From the NCBI GenBank assembly GCA_903926285.1, contig CAIYIP010000394.1, positions 1 to 18,745 of the forward strand: a stretch of DNA of 18,745 nucleotides, written 5' to 3'. The position numbers were made by a program, and so were the translations under genes. Below, piece by piece: positions 1 through 8,425 of the stretch. The stretch's first letter is position 1. The number at the start of each line of letters is the position of its first letter. The stretch is from an uncultured Gammaproteobacteria bacterium. GTDB taxonomy: Bacteria > Pseudomonadota > Gammaproteobacteria > Pseudomonadales > Pseudohongiellaceae. Under the pieces are notes generated by a model. It was not told the DNA's origin. It saw only the letters and a program-made list of their open reading frames with translations, and searched no databases.

Positions 1-899
1 TATTTATCCCCATACGCTGCAAAATGAATCGCGTTCACCAGAATCTGGAAGTTTGGTCCGTCGCGATCATCAAGGGCATTAGGTTGATATTCTGCTGGTT
101 GATACGCCACCACGCGCCCGGCCCAGCCAGTTCGAATCAGCGCATAACCCAGCAGGCGCGCGCCTTGCGAGTCGGAAGCAAACAAGGGAGTGCGTATCTC
201 ACCTGCTTCTTCGAGCAAGGTGGTATCGGAATAGAGTTCATCGGGAATATTGACGAAGAAGGGATAGCTGCCGGCCGCAACACCGCTAACACCGACAAAC
301 TGGTCTTGCTGTGTATAGGCAAGGCCATTGCTGCTCACAAAATGGGCGCCGCCCACGTTATACACACGCTGCCCGTCAACAGTATCCCATTTGATGCTGT
401 TGGTCTTTGCACCTATCAGGTTCAGCAAGGAGTCTTTCGCGCCGGGTGAGATGAAGTCCACATACAAGCCATGATGAAGTACAACCACACCCAGGCCATT
501 CTGCAAGCCATTTGCAATCAGTCGGGTGAATTCGACTTGCGCATCACTGCCATCGCAATGTTTTGCCGCTCGATGTGCAAAATACACGACAACATCAGGT
601 GGTTCTGATGAGGCGAGCGCGCGCAACGCATCATCAGCACATTGACTGTTCACAGTGCTTATTCCCGAAAGCGTCAGTGGACTATCGGCAGCGGACAAGG
701 CCGGCTCCAGATCCTCTGGCTGGGTAAGATCGGCGTCTGCCAATTTATGAGGATTCACCTCATCGGCGACGATCAATACTGAAATAGGGGCATGGTCCGG
801 GAGCACTGCTGCCTGCGTGCCACCAATGCTGGTACACGTAACCAGCAGAGATGTCAGGATGAATGCAAGACGGCGTTGGAAACCCGGGAATATCTGCAT
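1..899 (-). CDS. Exported ThuA-like domain protein (3' end at window edge)
   Basis: The reverse strand is open for 299 codons down to base 1. The next codon begins TA, so the true stop may lie exactly at the edge. The N-terminus (MQIFPGFQRR, then LAFILTSLLV, ending TQA around residue 30) looks like a Sec signal peptide. The mature part has DVVVYFAHRA and a following GLGVVVLHHGLY segment, the beta-strand plus Leu-His-His pattern I associate with ThuA-like glutamine-amidotransferase-fold proteins. This family includes sugar-utilisation proteins, but the substrate cannot be read here. An in-frame ATG at 932 would add 11 residues before the signal peptide, and neither start has a strong ribosome site. 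I prefer 899 because the signal peptide then begins correctly. It lies just downstream of the haem-protein gene, probably as an operon. Confidence 0.7.
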   Translation of the reverse strand, partial: MQIFPGFQRRLAFILTSLLVTCTSIGGTQAAVLPDHAPISVLIVADEVNPHKLADADLTQPEDLEPALSAADSPLTLSGISTVNSQCADDALRALASSEPPDVVVYFAHRAAKHCDGSDAQVEFTRLIANGLQNGLGVVVLHHGLYVDFISPGAKDSLLNLIGAKTNSIKWDTVDGQRVYNVGGAHFVSSNGLAYTQQDQFVGVSGVAAGSYPFFVNIPDELYSDTTLLEEAGEIRTPLFASDSQGARLLGYALIRTGWAGRVVAYQPAEYQPNALDDRDGPNFQILVNAIHFAAYGDK

Positions 900-961
900 A
901 GTGTGGGTTGAATTTGTGGAGTTGGCTGCCATAAATCTGCAGTTTAGTGGTCAGGTGTGCA

Positions 962-1474
962 TCACGGTGTAAATCTGATCATAGCCTCTGCAGGCATTGT
1001 CGGTATCTGCAATTGCAGGAAGGGTTTTTCAATCGCCTCATGGCAGCCCTGGCAACCGTGCATCATTGCCGTATAGCTGGCAACAAATCCTGCGTTATCG
1101 TGCGCAGTGATGGCTTGTTCCACAGTCGCCAGCGGTCCGGTTTCGAGAGCTGTAGCAATGGCAGTCAGCTCAATATCACCAGTGGAAATTTTTCTGACGG
1201 GTGTTATTCGCATTGCCCAGCGCAGCCTCACTTTGGTTTCATTCAGATAGAACTGTGCCAATGGCCAGTTTTCAGCCTGGGCTGCAAACCAGAGATTATT
1301 GAAATTGTAGGCCACTTGCGTCATTGCAAAGGCCTGGCCCGGCATGATGCTGCGCAGACGTTCGACTTCTTCCTGCAGGGATTCCAGCGTTGGTGCCGGT
1401 TCTGGTTCCGCTGCCTGAACCGATATTCCGAATAGCAAAGTCAGCAGCATAATCACATAGGTTTTTGTGAGCAT
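962..1474 (-). CDS. Exported c-type haem protein, cytochrome c'-like
   Basis: This 170-residue protein starts with a clear Sec signal peptide (MLTKTYVIMLLTLLFGISVQ, cleavage near residues 21-22). It has one haem-attachment motif, CQGCH, at residues 141-145, near the C-terminus. A mostly helical body followed by a late CxxCH is the layout of class II cytochromes (cytochrome c' and c556 type), where haem sits at the end of a four-helix bundle. Length fits that class. The fold is inferred; covalent haem binding is well supported by the motif plus export signal. The start has AGAGGA about 10 bases upstream. The ThuA-like gene follows on the same strand after a 62-base gap (29 bases if the upstream start is used), so the two are probably co-transcribed. 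It would act as a periplasmic electron carrier or gas-binding protein. Confidence 0.78.
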   Translation of the reverse strand: MLTKTYVIMLLTLLFGISVQAAEPEPAPTLESLQEEVERLRSIMPGQAFAMTQVAYNFNNLWFAAQAENWPLAQFYLNETKVRLRWAMRITPVRKISTGDIELTAIATALETGPLATVEQAITAHDNAGFVASYTAMMHGCQGCHEAIEKPFLQLQIPTMPAEAMIRFTP

Positions 1475-1564
1475 TTTTCACATCCTCTGGTTAGATCTGG
1501 TTTTAGTGGGCAAAGCATAGGCTGCTATTACACATAATTCCAGACCAAAGTACTGGCACCGACC

Positions 1565-1688
1565 AATTAAGTTATGGGACAGCCAAATTAAGTCATGGGA
1601 TAAGTCATGGGACAGCCACTATGCTGTTAATTAAGTTATGGGACAGCCACTATGCTGTTAATTAAGTTATGGGACAGCCACTATGCTG
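1565..1688. repeat. 31-bp tandem repeat with five core copies
   Basis: Two identical adjacent 31-base units occupy 1627-1657 and 1658-1688. They are preceded by a 26-base partial copy at 1601-1626 with one T-to-C change, a truncated copy at 1588-1600, and a diverged copy at about 1565-1585. The shared core is TTAAGTTATGGGACAGCC, and full units also carry CACTATGCTG. Each full unit begins TTAATTAA, itself a palindrome. The array fills much of the divergent gap between the haem-protein gene (-) and SapC (+), ending about 100 bases before the SapC start. GGGACAGCC is typical of repeats associated with REP/RAYT transposases in Gammaproteobacteria, so it may be a decayed REP cluster. Confidence 0.9.
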
Positions 1689-1790
1689 TTGATCTGATGC
1701 GGCGGCTGTGGAATGCTCCCGGCTTTGACCAACAGCGCTGCCAACGAAAGGCAGATAGATTTACAACAACAAGCAGGCCAGGGGAAAGCA

Positions 1791-2573
1791 ATGAAGAATT
1801 ACGACTATGTGGAAACCGTAGACAACACCAGACATGGAAAGCTGCGGGTCAAACCGAATCCGGATTTTGGCCATGCAAAAAATTTCAATCTGGCATCAGT
1901 GACGCTGGCAGAACTGAGCGCGTGCACCGCCAACTATCCTGTCGTGTTTGTAAAGAATCCCGACAATCAGCAGATTCGGCCAGTCGCAATGTTCGGCTTG
2001 CGCCCCGGCGAAAATGTTTTTTATGACAAGGAGAACTGGGGTGCCACCTACGTGCCGTTGATTATCCAGCGCCATCCTTTCCTCATTGGTTTTGATGATC
2101 ACGAAGAAGACAGCACCACGCTCACGATCTGCCTGGATAAGAACAGCCCCCTTCTCGGCGAGGATGAGGGTATCGCCTTGTATACTGATACAGGTGAGCA
2201 AACTGATTATCTTAAATCCAGGAAGATGTTGCTTTCCGAACTATTCGAAGGCGAAAAAATAGCCGAGAGCTTCGTCCAGAAGATGACCGAGATGGACTTG
2301 TTTCTGCCGTTTGAGCTGATTATGCAGCCGCTGAACGACGAGCCGCGCAAGGTCACGGGCATGTACACGCTTGATGAGCGCAAGCTAAGAGCCTTGAGTC
2401 CGGAGCAATTGCAGGAGCTTCACAAACTGGATTTCCTGCCAGGTTGTTACATCATCATCGGCTCGCTGTTCCAGATACATGAGCTCATGAAGCTGCGTAA
2501 CCAGAAAACCGGCGAACTGATCAATTACCGGATCGATCTGCAACCAGAATCTGCAAATGAGGGAAGCGTATGA
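1791..2573 (+). CDS. SapC family protein
   Basis: This 260-residue protein matches the SapC family (named after a Campylobacter S-layer-associated protein). Characteristic parts are an early YPVVFVKN, a central YVPLIIQRHPFLIGF, the mid-region LCLD-like TICLDKNSPL, and a C-terminal LDFLPGCYIIIGSLFQIHEL segment. It has no signal peptide, and its biochemical role is not established. The ATG at 1791 is chosen over an in-frame ATG at 1713 because GGGGAAA lies a few bases upstream and family members begin near this point. The longer form would add 26 residues with no family resemblance. The stop overlaps the next gene's ATG by four bases (ATGA), so translation is probably coupled to the DUF3237 gene. 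In marine Gammaproteobacteria SapC genes often sit near outer-membrane receptor genes; none is seen here. Confidence 0.85.
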   Translation: MKNYDYVETVDNTRHGKLRVKPNPDFGHAKNFNLASVTLAELSACTANYPVVFVKNPDNQQIRPVAMFGLRPGENVFYDKENWGATYVPLIIQRHPFLIGFDDHEEDSTTLTICLDKNSPLLGEDEGIALYTDTGEQTDYLKSRKMLLSELFEGEKIAESFVQKMTEMDLFLPFELIMQPLNDEPRKVTGMYTLDERKLRALSPEQLQELHKLDFLPGCYIIIGSLFQIHELMKLRNQKTGELINYRIDLQPESANEGSV

Positions 2574-3118
2574 AATTAACTCGAAGGCAGTCCATAGTGG
2601 CAGGTTTGGCCACAGTAACAGCAGCGATGGGAGCTGGGCGGACGCGCGCAGCGGAGACGAGTGCTGATCCGACGCTGGAGTTTGCCTTTGAAGTTGTAGC
2701 GAGTCTGGAGGCTCCGTTGCAGCTCGGCAATACCGGTATGGGTGTACGCAGGATCATCGGCGTGACTGGCGGGACCGTAACAGGGCCGAAGCTCAACGGC
2801 ATCGTATTGCCCGGTGGCGCGGATTGGCAGATTGTGCGTGCAGATGGTGTCACCGAGATCAGTGCGCGCTACACACTGCAGGCCGACGACGGCGCGTTGA
2901 TTTATGTCGAAAACCCCGGGATCCGCGAGGCCACACCCGAAGTCATAGCGCGTATCAATGCCGGCGAAATCGTGGACCCTTCCGAGTACTACTTCCGGAC
3001 CACACCGCGCCTTGAAACTTCTTCTGAAAAATACGCCTGGATGAATCGGCGCCTGTTTGTCTGCAAGGGCGTGCGCCTCCCAGACGGAGTGGAGATCCGG
3101 TATTTCGTCGTTACCTGA
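2570..3118 (+). CDS. DUF3237 family protein with Tat signal
   Basis: This 182-residue protein opens with MKLTRRQSIVAGLATV, a twin-arginine motif followed by a hydrophobic stretch, and likely cleaves near TRA/AET (about residue 27). This predicts Tat export of a folded protein. The mature part fits DUF3237: an opening LEFAFEVVASLEAPLQLG, then GVRRIIGVTGGTVTGPKL, the central GGADWQIVRADG, and a C-terminal FVCKGVRLPDGVEIRYFVV. These are compact beta-barrel proteins of unknown function. It overlaps SapC by four bases. Most DUF3237 proteins I know of lack an export signal, so the leader is worth noting. A convergent gene ends 33 bases downstream. Confidence 0.83.
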   Translation: MKLTRRQSIVAGLATVTAAMGAGRTRAAETSADPTLEFAFEVVASLEAPLQLGNTGMGVRRIIGVTGGTVTGPKLNGIVLPGGADWQIVRADGVTEISARYTLQADDGALIYVENPGIREATPEVIARINAGEIVDPSEYYFRTTPRLETSSEKYAWMNRRLFVCKGVRLPDGVEIRYFVVT

Positions 3119-3151
3119 AACAGTGACTTGAAGTGGCGACCTGAGCCTGGC

Positions 3152-3943
3152 TTATGGAACGATCTTGCTTGCCTTGCCTATCGCTTCGAGATCTTGGTTG
3201 ACCATCAGGTCTGTCGCGTAGTTGGACTGCTGGCACATGTATTCGAACAGCTCTTCACCTTCGCGCCAGTTAAGGCGGAGATTGCCTTCGACCGGAGCGT
3301 CGTAGACCGTTGGATCTACCATGACAAAACGATAGTCCATCGTGTTTTTATCGCGCCTGGTGTAATACTCCGTGACATGTACGTCCTCTGTATGCGGCAG
3401 GCCAGCGCGTTCAAACCAGAAGTCGGTGTTGTATCCCACCGAATCAATAACCAGCGTATCACCCTGCCACCAGCCTATGGAGTGACCGTAATTCGTAGGT
3501 TCTGGAGCGACCGGATGCGAGCGGTCATCCATGTGTATCTCACGGTAGGAATGCGGGCCGCCGATGTCGAAGATATACACGCGCTGCAACGCCGTAACTT
3601 CGAGAATTTCCACACCGTAGGGCGTCAGTAGCTGGCGAATTGCTCCCGATGCCTTGCATCGTGCATGTGGTTCGAGATCATGTTTCTGGCGTTCATCAAA
3701 CAAGCCTTTTGCCCAGGGTTTGAACTTGACGTCGTCGATATTGAAAAAAGGCAGGCCCGTGCTGTAGTCGGTTACCCATAAGCCCTTGGGCTGCCCCGGC
3801 GCGTGACTGATCAGGACCCTGCCTTCGGCATTGCGTGGTGCAGGATCGGACTCGGTTGCCGGGGCTGCCTGAACGGGCAGAGTCGTTGTAAACAACACAG
3901 TGCATAACACGCGGGTGCTGACGCTAGAACGAAACAAGCTCAT
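3152..3943 (-). CDS. Exported protein of uncharacterised family (partner domain, stand-alone copy)
   Basis: This 263-residue protein has a Sec signal peptide (cleavage near residue 26, PVQA) and no recognised catalytic motif. I recognise the family from marine and soil bacteria, where members are usually annotated hypothetical. Marks visible are GLW near the start, a conserved Cys in EPHARCKASG, the run RVYIFDIGGPHSYREIHMD, then YGHSIGWWQGDTLVIDSVGY, GLPHTEDVHVTEYYTRRD and DPTVYDAPV. The same order of elements occurs in the proteins at 11105-11923 and, more weakly, in the C-terminal half of 8650-9741, so these are paralogues. GGAGAG sits about 9 bases before the ATG. It is probably a periplasmic beta-rich protein that binds a small molecule; that role is a guess. 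Confidence 0.75.
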   Translation of the reverse strand: MSLFRSSVSTRVLCTVLFTTTLPVQAAPATESDPAPRNAEGRVLISHAPGQPKGLWVTDYSTGLPFFNIDDVKFKPWAKGLFDERQKHDLEPHARCKASGAIRQLLTPYGVEILEVTALQRVYIFDIGGPHSYREIHMDDRSHPVAPEPTNYGHSIGWWQGDTLVIDSVGYNTDFWFERAGLPHTEDVHVTEYYTRRDKNTMDYRFVMVDPTVYDAPVEGNLRLNWREGEELFEYMCQQSNYATDLMVNQDLEAIGKASKIVP

Positions 3944-4068
3944 GTTTATTTCTCTCCAGAAACTAAAATTTTGCTGGCATGCAGTATAGGGTGCAGAAAT
4001 GAAATTGGAAGTACCGCGTGACTAACGCAAGCTGCAGCCGTTGGCGTGCGCCTCAAGGCAGTTCTCCT

Positions 4069-4089
4069 GTGGTCTGTCCCCATTTTTTT
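4069..4089 (-). repeat. REP-like GGGGACAGACCAC motif followed by poly-A
   Basis: Read on the reverse strand this is a run of A, then TGGGGACAGACCAC. This is the classic signature found next to RAYT transposases and as scattered copies in Gammaproteobacteria. It lies between the divergent genes at 3943 (-) and 4150 (+). No paired inverted arm was found nearby, so it is a single relic copy. Confidence 0.5.
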
Positions 4090-4149
4090 CTTGCGGTATC
4101 ATTGGGCAGGGAGCGTCATAAGCATGGGGCCTGACATAAGGATACGTCT

Positions 4150-7100
4150 ATGAACAAACTCAAGAGCTTTATGCAACAACGGCGTCGCCCCTTGCTCTGG
4201 ACGGGCGGCCTGTTAAGTCTCTACGCGCTGCTCGGGTTTCTGTTGCTGCCGTGGCTGGCTGAGGGGCAGCTAGTCAATACGCTACAGCAGCGGCTCGGCG
4301 CAAGTGCCCGCGTCGAAAGTATTCACTTCAATCCGTTTACCCTAACTGCATCGGTCGAGTTGCTGCAGATAGATGCCGCCGACAGTAGTCCACTCATGAG
4401 TCTTGGTCGGCTCTATCTGAATCTTGACCCATCGCGTCTGTTGCTGTTGAAAGTAAGCATTGCGGAAATCACTGTCGACACGCTGCAATTGCATTACACC
4501 CGTTACAGTGCAGCCGACGATACGATCACACGGTTGGCCCGGCAGTGGGCCGCGACTGCGGAGCCCGTCAGTACGGAAGCAAGTGTTGTGCAACCAGTTT
4601 CAGAGGCAGAAAGCGCAACAGGAGACAACGAGGCCAATGACGAATTATTTCCTCTTGAGATCCGCCGCATCCAGTATCTGAATGGCAGCATCGAGTATCG
4701 TGATGAAGTACCTCAGACCGACTTCGCGACAACGCTTGGCCCGGTCAATCTTGACGTCGCCAATATTTCCACGCTCGATACTGCCGAAAAGGGCAGCGAG
4801 CATCTGGTCATGCAGATCGAGCAGGATGCCACGCTGACCTGGGACAGCAACTTTGATATTTTGCCTTTGCAATTTGCAGGACATCTCGCTCTTGATAATT
4901 TCAGCCTCACGACGCCCTACCGTTATTTTCAGGATAACCTGCCGTTTGTGCTGAGAGACGGCAGGGTCGCTGCTGAGTTCGATTATCTGTTTAGCCTCGA
5001 TGACACTGGTCCGCATCTGGAAATCCACAATCTGGGCGTGCAGATCAGTGCGCTGGATGCCGTGCAAAACGGCAGTGATGCCGCGTTTCTGACGGGTGGA
5101 ACTTCGGTGCTGGAAAACGCCAACTTTGTGTATCCGGAGTTGCGTGGGCAAGCTGCTGCCTTGCGTATTGATAACGTCAATCTCGTTGTGCTGCGCGATG
5201 CTCAGGGCGTATTGAACTTGCAGGCAATGCTGGCTGGTCTGGGCAGAAAGGAGACCCCGGCTGATGCAGCTGGCGCTCCATTGCAACTGAGTCTCGGTGA
5301 ATTTGTGTTAGCCAATACCACTGTCAATTTCACTGATCAGACCACACAAACACCAGCAGCTTTTACTGTGCAGGCGCAGGCGCGCTTGCAGAACTTTACG
5401 CTTGCACCCGAGACTGCCTTGCCGTTCGACGCATCACTCATGCCCAACTCCGGTGGCAAGTTAAATATGACGGGAGCCTTGCAACTGTTTCCGATGCTCG
5501 ATCTCGATGCAACCCTCAATCTTGCGGACTTGTCACTGCTACAACTGCAGCCCTACCTCGATCAATTCGCACAGGTTACGCTGGAGAGCGGCGTTTTGGG
5601 CCTTACTGCCCAACTGCGCAGCAACAACAGCGAAGCTCTGGCTCTTCAGGGGGACATTACGCTGAATAATCTCCAGCTCGTCGATCAGCAACGTGCTGAA
5701 ACGCTGCTGAGTGTGGAAGCGCTGCGAGTCGATAACATCGATTTTGCGCTGGATAGCCGGCGTCTCGATATTTCTGAACTATTAATCGATGCGCCATATG
5801 GGCGCGTACTCATCGACGAAAACAGTATCACCAACATTGGTCAGGCATTCACGCCAGCGTATGCAGCTGCGGTTGGAAAATCGGTGGCACAAGTTGCAGA
5901 CGTAGACAATGCAGCCGATGCACCAGCACTACTGGAAGAAACAACGGATAACGCTGTTACACCTTTCGCGATAACCCTTGGACGTATGCAAATCAGTGGT
6001 GCCAGTTCCGATTTTACCGATCGCAGCCTGCCTATTGTGTTCGATACGAAGATGGTTGCGCTCAATGGTGAGATTAGCAGCTTTTCGTCGAACTCCAGCC
6101 AGGCCATGACGATCAGCCTGGAAGGGCAGGTGGATGAGTTTGGTCTTGTCGACATTACTGGTGCAATGAACCCAATGGATATCAAGCAGCAGACTAAAAT
6201 AGAACTGGCATTCACTAATCTGAAGTTGCCAGCGATGACTCCCTATATCATCAAGTTTGCTGGGCGCGAAATTGCCGAAGGTAATGTTGATGTCGCGCTG
6301 GCGTTTACAATCAACGACAGCCAATTGCAGGCAAGCAATTCAGTGACCATCAAAGACATGCGGCTCGGCGCGCGTGTGGATTATCCGAAGGCAATGGATC
6401 TGCCGCTGGACCTCGCGGTGGCGCTGCTCAAGAACAGTGAAGGGATCATCGCCCTTGAAGTCCCGATCACCGGCAATTTGAACGATCCCGAGTTCGATTT
6501 TGGTCCGGTAATCCGGCAGGCGATTTTTAATGTCATCGTTAATATCGTGACGTCGCCGTTCCGCCTGCTGGGCAACCTGATCGGTGGCGACGCGGAAGCA
6601 ATCGACAGTATTCGCTTCCGCCCCGGCCACAGTGACCTCGCACCGCCCGAACAAGAAAAGCTGCAGCAATTACTGATGGCACTCGGGCAACGGCCACAAC
6701 TCGCACTCGTGGTTCCTGCACCGCTTGCTGCCGATGAAGATACTGCAGCCTTGCAGATCAGCGCCGTGGAAGCGCGCATCGAAGCACAATTGGCGCAGGA
6801 CAATTCGGATGCGCAGTTGCCCGAGCGGCGGCTGGCAATACTCGAAAGCCTCTACACCAGTAGGATGTTGGTACCAGCGCTCGAAGAACTGCGTGTGCCA
6901 TTCACGCCAGCACCCGCCTCGGATGCTGAGGAAGAAGGCGAGCCGGTATTCGACGCCCTTGCTTACGGTGCCAACTTACGCGAACGTCTGATCGCAGCGG
7001 AACCGGTGACGGAGCAAATGCTGCAGGATCTGGCCATGGCACGCCAGGGTGCAGTGTTGGCTTATCTGTTGGCTAGCGGGAAAATTACCGCCGAACGTTT

Positions 7101-7179
7101 GCAGAACCAGGATATTGACACTGCTGCCATGGAGGATGGCTGGCTTAATGCAGAGTTTAATGTTGGTGTGATCGAGTAA
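4150..7179 (+). CDS. DUF748/AsmA-like protein, envelope lipid-transport type
   Basis: This 1009-residue protein has one N-terminal membrane helix (about residues 15-36), followed by GASARVESIHFNPFTLTASV, the hallmark opening of the DUF748 branch of AsmA-like proteins. Long repeating beta-strand stretches follow, with motifs such as LPLEIRRIQYLNGSIEYRD-like LFPLEIRRIQ and the LPLDLAVALLKNSEGIIAL segment near residues 753-773. The part from about residue 818 (SIRFRPGHSDLAPPEQEKL) resembles the OmpA-like tail of this family. Its relatives form long hydrophobic grooves across the periplasm and are implicated in phospholipid transport to the outer membrane. An acidic, low-complexity linker lies at about residues 140-172. 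AAGGA lies about 8 bases before the ATG. It stands alone between convergent and divergent neighbours. Confidence 0.85.
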   Translation: MNKLKSFMQQRRRPLLWTGGLLSLYALLGFLLLPWLAEGQLVNTLQQRLGASARVESIHFNPFTLTASVELLQIDAADSSPLMSLGRLYLNLDPSRLLLLKVSIAEITVDTLQLHYTRYSAADDTITRLARQWAATAEPVSTEASVVQPVSEAESATGDNEANDELFPLEIRRIQYLNGSIEYRDEVPQTDFATTLGPVNLDVANISTLDTAEKGSEHLVMQIEQDATLTWDSNFDILPLQFAGHLALDNFSLTTPYRYFQDNLPFVLRDGRVAAEFDYLFSLDDTGPHLEIHNLGVQISALDAVQNGSDAAFLTGGTSVLENANFVYPELRGQAAALRIDNVNLVVLRDAQGVLNLQAMLAGLGRKETPADAAGAPLQLSLGEFVLANTTVNFTDQTTQTPAAFTVQAQARLQNFTLAPETALPFDASLMPNSGGKLNMTGALQLFPMLDLDATLNLADLSLLQLQPYLDQFAQVTLESGVLGLTAQLRSNNSEALALQGDITLNNLQLVDQQRAETLLSVEALRVDNIDFALDSRRLDISELLIDAPYGRVLIDENSITNIGQAFTPAYAAAVGKSVAQVADVDNAADAPALLEETTDNAVTPFAITLGRMQISGASSDFTDRSLPIVFDTKMVALNGEISSFSSNSSQAMTISLEGQVDEFGLVDITGAMNPMDIKQQTKIELAFTNLKLPAMTPYIIKFAGREIAEGNVDVALAFTINDSQLQASNSVTIKDMRLGARVDYPKAMDLPLDLAVALLKNSEGIIALEVPITGNLNDPEFDFGPVIRQAIFNVIVNIVTSPFRLLGNLIGGDAEAIDSIRFRPGHSDLAPPEQEKLQQLLMALGQRPQLALVVPAPLAADEDTAALQISAVEARIEAQLAQDNSDAQLPERRLAILESLYTSRMLVPALEELRVPFTPAPASDAEEEGEPVFDALAYGANLRERLIAAEPVTEQMLQDLAMARQGAVLAYLLASGKITAERLQNQDIDTAAMEDGWLNAEFNVGVIE

Positions 7180-7345
7180 GCCAGCAGGCAACCAGTTCGA
7201 GCATTGAGATGCAGCGAGTCATGCAACTGGTCTGCTTTCATGTGGTGATAAGAATCAAAGTCAGGAGCGCCCACGTTTCAAGTTATGGCCGGGAAGGACT
7301 TAATTTGAAATTGATGCCGGGAACTGCCGTTCGCGTCACGAAGGT

Positions 7346-8056
7346 TCAGTCGCCAGTGCGCGGCAAATCGAAAAGTAGTATTTCGTTGTCGTCATTCGCA
7401 AGCACCGTGATCTGGTCGAGATCGCTAATGGCCACGCCATCCCCCTGCACAAGAGCCAGTTCGTTGATGGTGACTGCGCCTCGTGCTACTTGTATCCAGA
7501 CAGTGCGATTTCCGGGCACAGCGTAATCGAGACTTTTGCCTGCGCTCAGTTTGGTGACCAACAGCCGCATGTCCTGATGAACTTTTATCGCACCATCAGT
7601 GCCGGTGGGATTCGCCACTACGCGCCACTGATCGCGCATACCCTCAGGTTCGAAATGCTTTTGCTCGTAGCCGGGCGTTAGACTAATCTGAGCTGGCTCA
7701 ATCCAGATCTGCAGGAAGTGCACAGGATTCTGTTCAGAGTGATTGAACTCGCTGTGCATGATGCCGCTGCCCGCTGTCATGCGCTGCACATCGCCCGGAC
7801 GCATGACTGAGCCAGTGCCGATGCTGTCCTTGTGTGCAAGTTCACCATCCAGCACATACGAAATGATTTCCATGTCACGATGACCATGGGTAGCAAAACC
7901 GGCGCCGGGTTTCACCTTGTCTTCATTGATCACACGCAATGGACCAAATCCCATGTGTGCGGGATCGTAATAGCGACCGAACGAAAATGTGTGTTTCGAA
8001 TCGAGCCAGCCAAAGTTTGCTGCACCTCGTGCTGCTGCGGGTCTTAACGTAAGCAT
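7346..8056 (-). CDS. Pirin family protein (bicupin)
   Basis: This 236-residue protein is a full-length pirin of the YhhW type. The N-terminal cupin carries the metal ligands H57, H59, H101 and E103, seen in FATHGHRDMEII and SGIMHSEFNHSE. The opening residues HTFSFGRYYDPAHMGFGPLR are also diagnostic. Pirins bind iron or another divalent metal. Some, including E. coli YhhW, oxidise quercetin, while others act as redox sensors or protein partners; the role here is unknown. AAGGA lies about 7 bases upstream of the ATG. A possible promoter lies at 8084-8111. It is transcribed toward the DUF748 gene and separated from it by about 165 bases containing only a weak hairpin (ACCAGTT with AACTGGT). Confidence 0.93.
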   Translation of the reverse strand: MLTLRPAAARGAANFGWLDSKHTFSFGRYYDPAHMGFGPLRVINEDKVKPGAGFATHGHRDMEIISYVLDGELAHKDSIGTGSVMRPGDVQRMTAGSGIMHSEFNHSEQNPVHFLQIWIEPAQISLTPGYEQKHFEPEGMRDQWRVVANPTGTDGAIKVHQDMRLLVTKLSAGKSLDYAVPGNRTVWIQVARGAVTINELALVQGDGVAISDLDQITVLANDDNEILLFDLPRTGD

Positions 8057-8083
8057 AACTACATCCTTGAAAACGATGGCGCT

Positions 8084-8111
8084 ATTCTAGAAGTCGCATA
8101 TATAAATACAA
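8084..8111 (-). promoter_or_regulatory. Possible sigma-70 promoter for the pirin gene
   Basis: On the reverse strand TTGTAT (8106-8111) and TAGAAT (8084-8089) are separated by 16 bases. Transcription would begin about 20 bases before the pirin ribosome site. Both boxes are one to two mismatches from consensus in an otherwise AT-rich stretch. This is a sequence match only. Confidence 0.4.
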
Positions 8112-8425
8112 TACTCGTTTAAAGAGCACTTATGTTGCGCATTATGCGAAAGCGGCTATTCGTCAAAGGGCCGGATTTAGTGTCCCTTGAAGTGTGGCCG
8201 CATCGTCAAGCCGTGATCAAAATAAACAGGTGAAGGGCTGTACATGACTTGCACGTGAAGGTAGCTCGTGCACTTGGTTATTCTTGCGGCACTTCTGCTG
8301 GATCAGCAGCTGTAAAAAACAGGAAGCCGACTTATATCCACGACTTCCCAACCAGCAGTTAAGCAACCGGCAGTCACTGCGGTAGACGACTGTCCCAATA
8401 TTCTTTTTATTCCACACGTATCTAC
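8112..8425. other. Gene-poor stretch with no recognised feature
   Basis: I see no recognisable gene here. An ATG at 8132 opens a 33-codon frame (MLRIMRKRLFVKG...) ending at 8233, which I could not relate to anything. The following 190 bases have stops in all forward frames and look decayed. They lead into the FGE fragment at 8426. Confidence 0.5.

Noticed and set aside
1565..1688. CRISPR array
   Set aside because: Full units are directly adjacent with no unique spacers, and no cas gene is present.
1652..2026. 124-codon forward frame beginning in the 31-bp repeat
   Set aside because: It starts within the repeat and then overlaps SapC in another frame. SapC has the family match and the ribosome site.
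4645..5286. 213-codon reverse frame within the DUF748 gene
   Set aside because: It is fully inside a long, well-supported forward gene and has no family resemblance, so it is a shadow frame.
7190..7260. ACCAGTT/AACTGGT hairpin between the DUF748 and pirin genes as a terminator
   Set aside because: The stem is only seven pairs with a long loop and no T-run follows, so it is too weak to call.
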